From an uncultured Christensenella sp. (GTDB taxonomy: Bacteria; Bacillota; Clostridia; Christensenellales; UBA1242): a DNA stretch of 8,494 bases. The DNA lies in the NCBI GenBank assembly GCA_949295755.1, contig CASFMG010000113.1:1-8494 (forward strand). The letters run 5' to 3'. Below the pieces are notes generated by a model, which saw only the letters and a program-made list of their open reading frames with translations, had not been told where the DNA came from and did no database searches. This document shows, piece after piece, positions 1 to 5,402 of the stretch (position 1 is its first letter; every line of letters begins with the position of its first letter). Made by a program: the position numbers and the translations under genes.

Positions 1-92
1 CAATAAATGACTTCAACTTTTAATAATATTATTCTTTTGATACATCTATTTTGGGAAAAATGGTAAAAACTTATACATTTTTAGAAAAAGTA

Positions 93-101
93 TGCTATAC
101 T
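93..101 (+). promoter_or_regulatory. Extended -10 promoter (TGC-TATACT)
   Basis: TATACT at 96-101 is preceded by TGC at 93-95, an extended -10 box. No good -35 hexamer lies 16-18 bases upstream (ATACAT at 73-78 is the nearest), which extended -10 promoters can tolerate. The predicted start is near 108. A terminator begins about 15 bases later, so the default transcript would be about 45-50 nt. Bases 1-90 hold no credible coding sequence. Confidence 0.5.
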
Positions 102-120
102 TATTTTATATTAAAAGCAA

Positions 121-156
121 AAGAGACCACCGATTGCAAGATTAGGTGGTCTTTTT
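121..156 (+). terminator. Intrinsic terminator in the recombinase 5' region
   Basis: AGACCACC (124-131) pairs perfectly with GGTGGTCT (145-152), extendable outward through G-U and A-T pairs to 121/155. The loop is 13 nt and a T-run at 152-156 follows. It either ends the short transcript from the promoter at 93-101, making a ~50-nt RNA or an attenuated leader, or ends an upstream gene outside the window. Confidence 0.7.
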
Positions 157-181
157 ATATGAAAATTAAAAAACCTTTTAG

Positions 182-225
182 AAAAATTAAAAATATTTCA
201 TTTACTGCCTAAATTTTTGATTTTT
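182..225 (+). other. A/T hairpin in leader of recombinase gene
   Basis: Bases 182-194 (A5-TT-A5-T) pair with 213-225 (A-T5-GA-T5) over 13 positions with a single U-G wobble, leaving an 18-nt loop. The right arm carries T-runs, so it could be a weak second terminator or merely AT-rich self-complementarity. It sits 60 bases before the recombinase start codon. No second clear promoter lies between it and the gene. Confidence 0.35.
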
Positions 226-286
226 AAATGTCCTTATATATGTGAGGGGCAAAAATCAATTAAAATATTTTAGGAGGTAAACAAAG

Positions 287-1222
287 ATGAAATTAAAAGA
301 TTGGCTTGATATTTGGCTAAACAAATATGTTAAGCACACGGTTAAAATAAGAACCTACAACACTTATTTACAATTTATAGAAAAACACATAAATCCAAAA
401 CTCGGAGATTATGAACTTGAAGAATTAACCCCACAGGTTCTTCAAGAATTTGTTTTAGAAAAATTGGAAAAAGGAAATTTAAAAACAGGTAAAAAGTTGG
501 CAAACAACACAGTTATTGTTATGACAAACATTTTAAAGCAAGCAATTGAAGAAGCAACTATTTTGGAAATAACAAACAAAAATTCTTGCAAAAAAATTAA
601 AATGCCCCTGCAGGAAGAAACAAAAGTTTGTGCTTTTGAAAAAAGTGAACAGGACAAAATAGAAAAATATTGTTTGTCTAGTAAAAAATCAAACTATATT
701 GGAATTGTTATTTGTTTATATACGGGTTTGCGTATCGGAGAACTTTTAGCGCTTACTTGGGACGATATTGATTTTACGCGAAACTATATGACAATTTCAA
801 AATCTGCTTTTCAAGGAAAACAAAATGATAAGATTACAATTATTGTTGACACCCCTAAAACAAAGAATTCTAATCGTGTCATTCCACTTCCTAAACAACT
901 TGTTGATATCTTAAGGAAAATTAAGAAAAAATCCACATCAAAGTATGTCATAACAACAAAAAATAATGGAATGGTTGGAACAAGGTCTTATCAGCGAACA
1001 TTTGAAAGGATACTAAACAAATTAGATATTCCATACAAAAATTTTCATGCACTTCGTCATACATTTGCAACTCGTGCTCTTGAATTTGGCATGGATGTTA
1101 AAACTGTTTCCGAAATTTTAGGACACAAAAATCCTATGATAACTCTGCAAAGATACACACATTCTCTTATGTCTTACAAAACAGATATGATGAATAAATT
1201 TGGAAAACTTTTATGTGTTTAG
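287..1222 (+). CDS. Tyrosine recombinase / phage-type integrase
   Basis: A 311-residue DNA strand-exchange enzyme. Residues 1-90 form the helical SAM-like core-binding domain (opening MKLKDWLDIWLNKY). Residues ~115-311 form the catalytic domain with the full active-site set: Arg149 (TGLRIGE), Lys191/193 in the beta-hairpin (DTPKTKNSNR), His254 and Arg257 (HALRH), His280 (LGHKNP) and nucleophile Tyr290 (QRYTH). It should therefore be active. The ATG has AGGAGGT at 272-278 with 8-nt spacing, an excellent ribosome binding site. It lacks the arm-binding N-terminal domain of Tn916/lambda-type integrases, so it is closer to minimal core recombinases. No excisionase, relaxase or phage gene is next to it and I could not find attachment sites, so its element or target is unknown. 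It could be a remnant integrase or a domesticated recombinase acting on sites elsewhere. Confidence 0.95.
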   Translation: MKLKDWLDIWLNKYVKHTVKIRTYNTYLQFIEKHINPKLGDYELEELTPQVLQEFVLEKLEKGNLKTGKKLANNTVIVMTNILKQAIEEATILEITNKNSCKKIKMPLQEETKVCAFEKSEQDKIEKYCLSSKKSNYIGIVICLYTGLRIGELLALTWDDIDFTRNYMTISKSAFQGKQNDKITIIVDTPKTKNSNRVIPLPKQLVDILRKIKKKSTSKYVITTKNNGMVGTRSYQRTFERILNKLDIPYKNFHALRHTFATRALEFGMDVKTVSEILGHKNPMITLQRYTHSLMSYKTDMMNKFGKLLCV

Positions 1223-1243
1223 TTAATAATTATTTATATAATA

Positions 1244-1272
1244 TTGACTTTTTGTATTTATAATGTTATAAA
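1244..1272 (+). promoter_or_regulatory. Sigma-A promoter for the acetyltransferase gene
   Basis: TTGACT (1244-1249), a 17-base spacer and TATAAA (1267-1272) with TGT before it (extended -10, 1264-1266). Transcription should start near 1279, leaving a ~178-nt leader before the start codon at 1457. Confidence 0.75.
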
Positions 1273-1278
1273 TATTTA

Positions 1279-1417
1279 GTAACATTTCAATTCGACCATT
1301 CGCGATGTGTTACATAAGAATAATAATAAAGACAAGGTTAAAATCTTCTTTATGAATGGCAAAAATCTACAATAACAAATTATTTGTGGTAATTTTTGCT
1401 ATTGTAATAAAGGAGGT
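1279..1417 (+). promoter_or_regulatory. Structured 5' leader of acetyltransferase gene
   Basis: Two hairpins fill this leader. GTAACA (1279-1284) pairs with TGTTAC (1308-1313) right at the predicted transcript start. A longer hairpin spans 1359-1399: GCAAAAAT (1359-1366)/ATTTTTGC (1392-1399), CTAC (1367-1370)/GTGG (1386-1389) with a 2-nt bulge, and AATAA (1371-1375)/TTATT (1380-1384) closing on CAAA. An alternative pairing, TACAATA (1368-1374) with TATTGTA (1400-1406), would disrupt its inner part. AAGGAGG (1410-1416) follows, but no ATG, GTG or TTG lies at usable distance; the true start is 40 bases further on with its own site. The layout suggests leader-mediated control. I recognise no known riboswitch or T-box: no T-box GGTGG sequence is seen. 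Confidence 0.45.
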
Positions 1418-1456
1418 TTTATTTTTTTATAACCACATTTAAAAAAGGAGAATTAA

Positions 1457-1939
1457 ATGAATATTGTTTTTAAACTTGCAGAAAAAAAAGATATAGATTT
1501 AATTATGAAAATATATGAAGATGTAATAAAAACAACTTTCACAACTTGGGATGAAAATTATCCATCTAAACAGCTTGTGCAAGAGGATATAGAAAAAAAG
1601 ACATTATATATATTAAAAAACGAAGATGATATTGTTGCAATAAGTTTTCTTGGAACAAACGAAAATGAGGAAGAAAATTGGAAATATAAATTGCAACGAC
1701 CATTAGGCATAGCACGAATTTGTGTATCACCAAAGTATCAAGGAAAAGGGTTTGGACACTTGATGGTGAAAAATTTAACAAAAAAAGCAAAAGAAAAGAA
1801 TGCGGACGGCTTGCATTTTCATGTAGCAATTTTAAACAAAATTGCAATAAAAATGTATTTATCTTGCGGTTTTGAAAATTGTGGAAAGGGAAAGACCAAT
1901 TATGGTTATGATTATTATAAATTTGAAATGAAATTTTAA
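1457..1939 (+). CDS. GNAT-family N-acetyltransferase
   Basis: A 160-residue single-domain GNAT protein, expected to move an acetyl group from acetyl-CoA to an amine; the substrate cannot be read from sequence. The acetyl-CoA pyrophosphate-binding motif A is clear: ARICVSP strand at 86-92, then Q95-G-K-G-F-G100 and the following helix (HLMVKNLTKKAKEK). Motif B follows as N127-K-I-A130...Y134...G138-F139, typical of the family's C-terminus. Residues 66-81 form an acidic insertion (NENEEEN) before motif A. The start codon has AGGAG at 1446-1450 with 6-nt spacing. It is monocistronic and convergent with the minus-strand tRNA gene. The long structured leader upstream suggests regulated expression. 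Small-molecule or protein acetylation are both possible. Confidence 0.9.
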   Translation: MNIVFKLAEKKDIDLIMKIYEDVIKTTFTTWDENYPSKQLVQEDIEKKTLYILKNEDDIVAISFLGTNENEEENWKYKLQRPLGIARICVSPKYQGKGFGHLMVKNLTKKAKEKNADGLHFHVAILNKIAIKMYLSCGFENCGKGKTNYGYDYYKFEMKF

Positions 1940-1974
1940 AACTTCAAATTATAAAATCTTAAAGAAAAATTGTC

Positions 1975-2002
1975 AAAAAAGCAAGTTTATAAACAAACTT
2001 GC
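1975..2002 (-). terminator. Terminator of thioesterase-dut-tRNA operon
   Basis: GCAAGTTT (1981-1988) and AAACTTGC (1995-2002) form a perfect 8-bp stem with a 6-nt loop. Read on the minus strand it is followed by TTTTTT (from 1975-1980), the classical intrinsic terminator layout, about 20 bases beyond the tRNA 3' end. On the plus strand only a weak T-tract follows, so it mainly serves the minus strand. Confidence 0.8.
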
Positions 2003-2021
2003 CTTAAAAGAATATAAATTT

Positions 2022-2096
2022 TGGTGCTCCCGTCAGGATTCGAACCCGAACTGATGGTTCCGAAGACCATTGTGCTATCCATTACACAACGGGAGC
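2022..2096 (-). tRNA. tRNA-Arg (anticodon UCG), CCA encoded
   Basis: Read on the minus strand a full cloverleaf is seen: acceptor GCTCCCG/CGGGAGC (7 bp); D stem GTGT/GCAC; anticodon stem ATGGT/ACCAT with loop CTTCGGA (anticodon TCG at 2062-2064); 4-nt variable region; T stem TCGGG/CCTGA (one G-U) with loop TTCGAAT. The discriminator is A, then CCA is gene-encoded. A20 in the D loop and C35/G36 in the anticodon match known arginine identity elements. It would read CGA and, depending on U34 modification, other CGN codons. Many bacteria instead read CGU/CGC/CGA with an ICG tRNA. It lies 29 bases past the dut stop codon and is probably co-transcribed with it. Confidence 0.93.
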
Positions 2097-2103
2097 AAAT
2101 TTT

Positions 2104-2127
2104 ATCATTGCTTCTGCAATGATTTTT
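2104..2127 (+). terminator. Plus-strand terminator between tRNA and dut
   Basis: ATCATTGC (2104-2111) pairs perfectly with GCAATGAT (2116-2123) around a TTCT loop. On the plus strand a T-rich tail follows (2123-2127, then ATTTTTTG). It could stop acetyltransferase transcripts that read through antisense to the tRNA gene. On the minus strand the tail is poor (ATAAAATTT), so read-through from dut into the tRNA is likely, though partial termination or a processing site is possible. It overlaps the dut stop codon region. Confidence 0.55.
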
Positions 2128-2572
2128 ATTTTTTGTTTTTACCAAGTCCTGTTGAACCAAAACCACCTTCACCACGGCTAGTTGAAGATAAGGAGGTAAC
2201 CTGTTTTGTTTTACAATAACAAACTTCGTGTATCACAAGTTGTGCTATTTTTTGACCTTTTTTTATTACAAATGGTGTTTTATTAAGATTATACATTATT
2301 ACGCCAACTTCACCTCGATAGTTTTCATCAATGGTTCCCGGTGTATTTAAAACAAAAACTCCATTATTTAAGGCTATTCCACTCTTTGTCCTTATTTGTC
2401 CTTCCGTTCCCTTTGGGAGTTCCATAATTAATCCTGTGTTGATCTTTTTCCAATCCATTGACTCAATTATCATATCTTCCACGGAATAAATATCCATTCC
2501 AGCATCGCCTTCGTGCGCATAGTCTGGAATTATTGCATCGTTGTTTGTTTTTATAAATTTTACAGTTTTCAT
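2126..2572 (-). CDS. dut: dUTP diphosphatase (dUTPase)
   Basis: A 148-residue trimeric-type dUTPase, hydrolysing dUTP to dUMP and pyrophosphate to supply dTMP synthesis and keep uracil out of DNA. All five family motifs are in order: motif 1 AGMDIYS (24-30); motif 2 RTKSGIA (61-67, serine at 64; many homologues have PRSGLA here); motif 3 TIDENYRGE (80-88, catalytic Asp82); motif 4 GQKIAQLVI (106-114); motif 5 RGEGGFGSTG (133-142), the C-terminal arm that closes over the substrate. Length is normal for a cellular or phage dUTPase. The start is supported by TGGAGA on the minus strand 6-7 bases before the ATG. It starts 17 bases after the thioesterase stop and precedes tRNA-Arg, so it is the middle gene of a probable operon. 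The motif-2 change T-K-S for R-S is the only oddity. Confidence 0.95.
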   Translation of the reverse strand: MKTVKFIKTNNDAIIPDYAHEGDAGMDIYSVEDMIIESMDWKKINTGLIMELPKGTEGQIRTKSGIALNNGVFVLNTPGTIDENYRGEVGVIMYNLNKTPFVIKKGQKIAQLVIHEVCYCKTKQVTSLSSTSRGEGGFGSTGLGKNKK

Positions 2573-2589
2573 TATTTCTCCATTTTAGT

Positions 2590-3081
2590 TTATTGTATAT
2601 CTGTTACATTGTCTTTTACATAAACATTGTGCTCATCATCAATAAAATCGTTTGACACAATTTTACTCGTTGACATTTTCAAATATTTTATATCCGCTTC
2701 TGCAAGAATGTTATTTTCTTTATCTAATATGCAAGCATAACTGTGCAAAAACCTTTTTGTATTTGAAACTACTTTTCCAATGCCTTTTAATTTTATATTA
2801 TATGGAACGGGTTTTCTAAACTTTGTTGTTATTTCTATTGTAACACCATATGAATTTTGTTCTATTGTCCACAAACACCTGAGTCCAAGTTCATCAAGCA
2901 TAGCAGTTATTAGACCACCGTGAACTCTTAAAGGATAACTCTGATGTTCTTCTTTAAACTGGAATATACTCATTACACTACCATCGTGCATTTCATAAAA
3001 TGGTGCTTTTAATCCTAATTCATTTTCTAATCCACATACAATACACATTTTACTATTACATTGTTTTTTAGTAACTTTCAT
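2590..3081 (-). CDS. PaaI-like hotdog-fold acyl-CoA thioesterase
   Basis: A 163-residue hotdog-fold protein of the PaaI/4HBT type, expected to hydrolyse acyl-CoA thioesters. The hallmark helix is clear: H54-G-G-L-I-T-A-M-L-D63-E64-L-G, with His-Gly-Gly and the Asp/Glu that lines the active site. An N-terminal C13-x2-C16 (MCIVCGLEN) is typical of this subfamily. The last ~25 residues after YLKMS are acidic and probably disordered. The reading frame is open upstream to 3336, but that extension runs antisense through the collagen-like gene and is not coding. ATG at 3081-3079 is chosen because the family begins shortly before the Cys pair and a promoter ends just 7 bases upstream. No ribosome binding site exists, so translation is predicted to be leaderless. 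It is the first gene of the operon with dut and tRNA-Arg. The substrate is unknown. Confidence 0.88.
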   Translation of the reverse strand: MKVTKKQCNSKMCIVCGLENELGLKAPFYEMHDGSVMSIFQFKEEHQSYPLRVHGGLITAMLDELGLRCLWTIEQNSYGVTIEITTKFRKPVPYNIKLKGIGKVVSNTKRFLHSYACILDKENNILAEADIKYLKMSTSKIVSNDFIDDEHNVYVKDNVTDIQ

Positions 3082-3088
3082 AGTGTAT

Positions 3089-3116
3089 AGTATATCACAA
3101 AAAAAATCTTTTTCAA
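3089..3116 (-). promoter_or_regulatory. Sigma-A promoter giving a leaderless mRNA
   Basis: Read on the minus strand: TTGAAA (3116-3111), 16-base spacer, TGA plus TATACT (3094-3089), an extended -10. Only 7 bases separate the -10 from the ATG at 3081, so the A of the start codon is the expected transcript start. No Shine-Dalgarno sequence is possible. Confidence 0.7.
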
Positions 3117-3119
3117 ACT

Positions 3120-3149
3120 TTAACATATATTTTGTTTTTTTCATATTAT
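3120..3149 (+). promoter_or_regulatory. Promoter of the collagen-like gene, SigE/SigK-like alternative
   Basis: Two readings overlap. As a sigma-A site: TTAACA (3120-3125), 18-base spacer, TATTAT (3144-3149). As a mother-cell sporulation site: AC (3123-3124), 17-base spacer, CATATTAT (3142-3149), fitting the CATANNNT -10 of SigE/SigK promoters. The second suits an exosporium-type protein, but the motif is short and could occur by chance in AT-rich DNA. The ribosome binding site AGGAG is at 3167-3171, 7 bases before the ATG. Confidence 0.5.
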
Positions 3150-3178
3150 GAATTGAGATTATTAAAAGGAGAAAAACA

Positions 3179-3910
3179 ATGGCATGCAATTGTAGTAATA
3201 CACCACCTGTTTGTTGTGGAAATATATGTACAAACGAAACAACAACAAATAGGGGACAAAGAGGTCCAATGGGTCCACAAGGTCCAACAGGTCCAACTGG
3301 TCCAAGTGGTGGTCCAACAGGTGCAACTGGAGCCACAGGTGCGACTGGTCCAACGGGAGCAACAGGACCAACTGGTCCACAAGGTTTAACTGGTGCAACA
3401 GGACCAACTGGTGCAACGGGTGCTACTGGTGCAACTCCAACATTTACAATTGGAAGTGTTACAACTGGTGCTCCAGGGTCAATAGCACTTGCTTCTATTA
3501 CTGGTACTCCACCTAACTATATCTTAAATTTAACAATTCCGCAAGGTCCAACAGGACCACAGGGAACGCAAGGAGCGACTGGTCCAACAGGAGCAACTGG
3601 TCCACAAGGTACAGGCACAGTAGGTGCGACTGGACCAACTGGTGCAACAGGAGCAACGGGACCAACCGGACCAGAAGGAGCAACCGGACCAACCGGACCA
3701 GATGGAGCAACCGGACCAACCGGACCAGATGGAGCAACGGGACCAACCGGACCAGAAGGAGCAACGGGACCAACCGGACCAGAAGGAGCAACGGGACCAA
3801 CCGGACCAGAAGGAGCAACCGGACCAACCGGACCAGATGGAGCAACGGGACCAACTGGACCAGAAGGAGCAACCGGGCCAACTGGGCCAACTGGGCCAAC
3901 TGGACCATAA
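3179..3910 (+). CDS. Collagen-like Gly-X-Y surface/exosporium protein
   Basis: A 243-residue protein dominated by Gly-X-Y triplets, mostly GPT and GAT, able to form a bacterial collagen triple helix. Residues 1-25 are Cys-rich (C3, C5, C12, C13, C17), suggesting disulfide cross-linking. Collagen block 1 spans 26-86 with one extra Gly at 44 breaking register. Residues 87-122 are a non-collagen segment (starting TPTFTIGSVTTG) of the type inserted in clostridial collagen-like proteins. Block 2 spans 123-243 with a one-residue register slip at 144-148 and eight tandem 9-residue repeats GATGPTGP(E/D). The protein ends inside a triplet with no C-terminal globular (BclA/C1q-like) trimerisation domain. 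There is no signal peptide, LPXTG or membrane segment, consistent with mother-cell exosporium or coat proteins rather than secretion. It contains no lysine. GC content is far above its neighbours because of Gly/Pro/Thr/Ala codons. Confidence 0.9.
   Translation: MACNCSNTPPVCCGNICTNETTTNRGQRGPMGPQGPTGPTGPSGGPTGATGATGATGPTGATGPTGPQGLTGATGPTGATGATGATPTFTIGSVTTGAPGSIALASITGTPPNYILNLTIPQGPTGPQGTQGATGPTGATGPQGTGTVGATGPTGATGATGPTGPEGATGPTGPDGATGPTGPDGATGPTGPEGATGPTGPEGATGPTGPEGATGPTGPDGATGPTGPEGATGPTGPTGPTGP
3650..3865 (+). repeat. Eight 27-bp tandem repeats in collagen-like gene
   Basis: Eight in-frame 27-bp units, each coding GATGPTGPE or GATGPTGPD. Two unit types alternate as ABBAAABA. Type A has ACG as its first Thr codon and ends in GAA (Glu); type B has ACC and ends in GAT (Asp). 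The linkage is complete over all eight units. The last unit also has ACT in place of ACC at its second Thr. A degenerate partial unit with GGG codons follows (3866-3907). Such arrays change length by slippage or recombination. Confidence 0.95.
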
Positions 3911-3921
3911 TTATTCAGTTA

Positions 3922-3952
3922 AAAAAACAACAGAAATTTCCTGTTGTTTTTT
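3922..3952 (+). terminator. Terminator of collagen-like gene
   Basis: AAAAAACAACAG (3922-3933) pairs with CTGTTGTTTTTT (3941-3952) around a 7-nt loop, followed by ATTTTATTG. It lies 11 bases after the stop codon. Efficient termination here would uncouple the collagen-like gene from the transglutaminase-like gene downstream. Confidence 0.85.
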
Positions 3953-3961
3953 ATTTTATTG

Positions 3962-3990
3962 TTTACAATTCTAATAATATGTAGTAAACT
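3962..3990 (+). promoter_or_regulatory. Promoter abutting the transglutaminase-like gene
   Basis: TTTACA (3962-3967), exactly 17 bases, then TAAACT (3985-3990). The -10 touches the ATG at 3991, so the expected transcript start, 3997, falls on the GTG that is codon 3. The mRNA would be leaderless from that GTG. No ribosome binding site precedes either start. Confidence 0.55.
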
Positions 3991-5388
3991 ATGCTTGTGA
4001 AAGAAAAAAATATACAAAATAAAATATATTTTATTGATGTTATTAAAAAAGGTATCAACAACATTGTTGACTCATTTTTGCAATTAAAAAAACAAAATAA
4101 AGATATGACTGTTTGTTTAAAAATGCCTTATACAAATAGCATAGACAAAGAAAAATTAAAGGCACATATTGATAAACTAATTAATAAATTAAGAAATAAT
4201 AATGTACCTATTAAAGATATAAGTGTTGTTTTTGAATATAATGATAATTTGGACAAGTTAGATTTAGAATTGTTAACGAAATGGGAAAAAGAATTTAAAA
4301 AGAATGGAATAACATTTGGATTGTTAGACCAGTTAAATGTTTGGAAAATAAGCGAAGTAGAGACTACAATAAATAAAATCAAAGAAAGTGCAAATAACAT
4401 AAAAAAGTTGCATTTGTCTCCACTAGAAACACTTTTAAATGCTTATATAGATGTTACAAAAAGAAAATATAAATTTGAAAAAAATGATGAAAATTTTGCT
4501 ATATCGCGTTCCGTTATTGGTGTATCCAATAATGATGCTATAGTTTGTTCTGGATATGTTGAACTATTAAAATCTTTGATAAACAGAATAAGCGATAAAA
4601 ATATTGTTCTTTTCAGAAACAATGTTATTATAGAAAAAAATGAAAAAATCGTTGCTGGACACACTAATTTAATAGCGTATATAAAAGATGATAAATATAA
4701 AATTGATGGTTATTATTACTTGGATCCCACTTGGGACTTTCAAAGAAAAGACGATAATTATTTAAGACTTAATTATTTTATGTTACCACTTAAAAATATT
4801 AAAGAGACAAAAAATTGCAATATAAAAGATGTGTATTTAAAAAAGAAAGATTTTAACATAAATTCAATAATTATTTCTAATTATTCACAAACAAGATTTA
4901 GAATATCTAAAAGTAAAGAAAATTCTTATGTGTTTTATAACATTAGTGATCCAACAAATGGTTTAAGTTTTAGTGATAATGGATTGCATTTTGATAATAT
5001 AATTATAAACAATTTGATGAAAAATAAGAATACAAAAGGCAAAATTTTAGATGCTTTTGATGATTATTTAAAAAAGCATTATATTCAAGTACAAATTGAT
5101 TTTATAAAAATGAATGAAAGTTTATTTAATAGTACATTAAATAATTTTATTAGCAAAAATCATATTTTAATTGAAGATTTGATGTATGAAAATAGTAAAC
5201 AAATAGATTTGCAAACAATGAAAGATGCACTATATAATGTGCTTTGCAAAAATGTTAAAAACTTAGATAAAAGTAAAATTTATGACTATACAGAGCGAAC
5301 ATTAAATAATAATATAAAAATGTCTAGCGATAAATTTAACAAAAACGCACAAGATGCATTTAGGGAATGTGAATATTTTGATAAATAG
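3991..5388 (+). CDS. Transglutaminase-like (papain-fold) protein
   Basis: A 465-residue protein with a central transglutaminase-like domain, residues ~142-250. The catalytic triad is readable: Cys186 (IVCSGY, at a helix start), His224 (AGHTNLIAYI) and Asp245 (YYLDPTWD). The flanking HLSPLETLLNAYIDVT helix and the LDPTW motif are typical of bacterial transglutaminase-core proteins. Such domains act as cysteine peptidases, amidases or protein cross-linkers; which one applies is not visible. Residues 1-140 (alternating strands and Lys-rich helices) and 251-465 (mostly helical after 340) match nothing I recognise. There is no signal peptide or membrane segment, so it is probably cytoplasmic or mother-cell located. 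The start is uncertain: ATG 3991 lacks a ribosome binding site and GTG 3997 coincides with the predicted transcript start. It follows the collagen-like gene by 80 bp on the same strand with its own promoter. A link to collagen-protein maturation is possible but unproven. Confidence 0.8.
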   Translation: MLVKEKNIQNKIYFIDVIKKGINNIVDSFLQLKKQNKDMTVCLKMPYTNSIDKEKLKAHIDKLINKLRNNNVPIKDISVVFEYNDNLDKLDLELLTKWEKEFKKNGITFGLLDQLNVWKISEVETTINKIKESANNIKKLHLSPLETLLNAYIDVTKRKYKFEKNDENFAISRSVIGVSNNDAIVCSGYVELLKSLINRISDKNIVLFRNNVIIEKNEKIVAGHTNLIAYIKDDKYKIDGYYYLDPTWDFQRKDDNYLRLNYFMLPLKNIKETKNCNIKDVYLKKKDFNINSIIISNYSQTRFRISKSKENSYVFYNISDPTNGLSFSDNGLHFDNIIINNLMKNKNTKGKILDAFDDYLKKHYIQVQIDFIKMNESLFNSTLNNFISKNHILIEDLMYENSKQIDLQTMKDALYNVLCKNVKNLDKSKIYDYTERTLNNNIKMSSDKFNKNAQDAFRECEYFDK

Positions 5389-5402
5389 ATATTAAAAATA
5401 AG

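Noticed and set aside
1244..1313. Invertible promoter flipped by the neighbouring recombinase
   Set aside because: The only inverted repeat (GTAACA/TGTTAC) is 6 bp, closely spaced and lies downstream of the promoter, not flanking it. It is better explained as an RNA hairpin.
1279..1417. T-box or known riboswitch before the acetyltransferase
   Set aside because: No T-box signature sequence, specifier loop or recognisable riboswitch core was found; it was kept only as an unclassified structured leader.
1566..1847. Minus-strand open frame inside the acetyltransferase gene
   Set aside because: It overlaps a gene with clear GNAT motifs, has no upstream signals and codes a sequence without family features.
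3082..3336. N-terminal extension of the thioesterase frame, starting MAPVAPVGPP
   Set aside because: It is antisense to the collagen-like gene, whose 3-base periodic repeats keep other frames open. The true start at 3081 fits the family and the promoter.
3650..3865. Repeat array as a CRISPR
   Set aside because: The units are contiguous, in frame and 27 bp long with no unique spacers; they code Gly-X-Y triplets.
3513..3974. Long open frames overlapping the collagen repeats on both strands (LVRLV-rich and DQPDQ-rich)
   Set aside because: They are out-of-frame readings of the 27-bp repeat array, lack ribosome binding sites, and have low-complexity products with no family resemblance.
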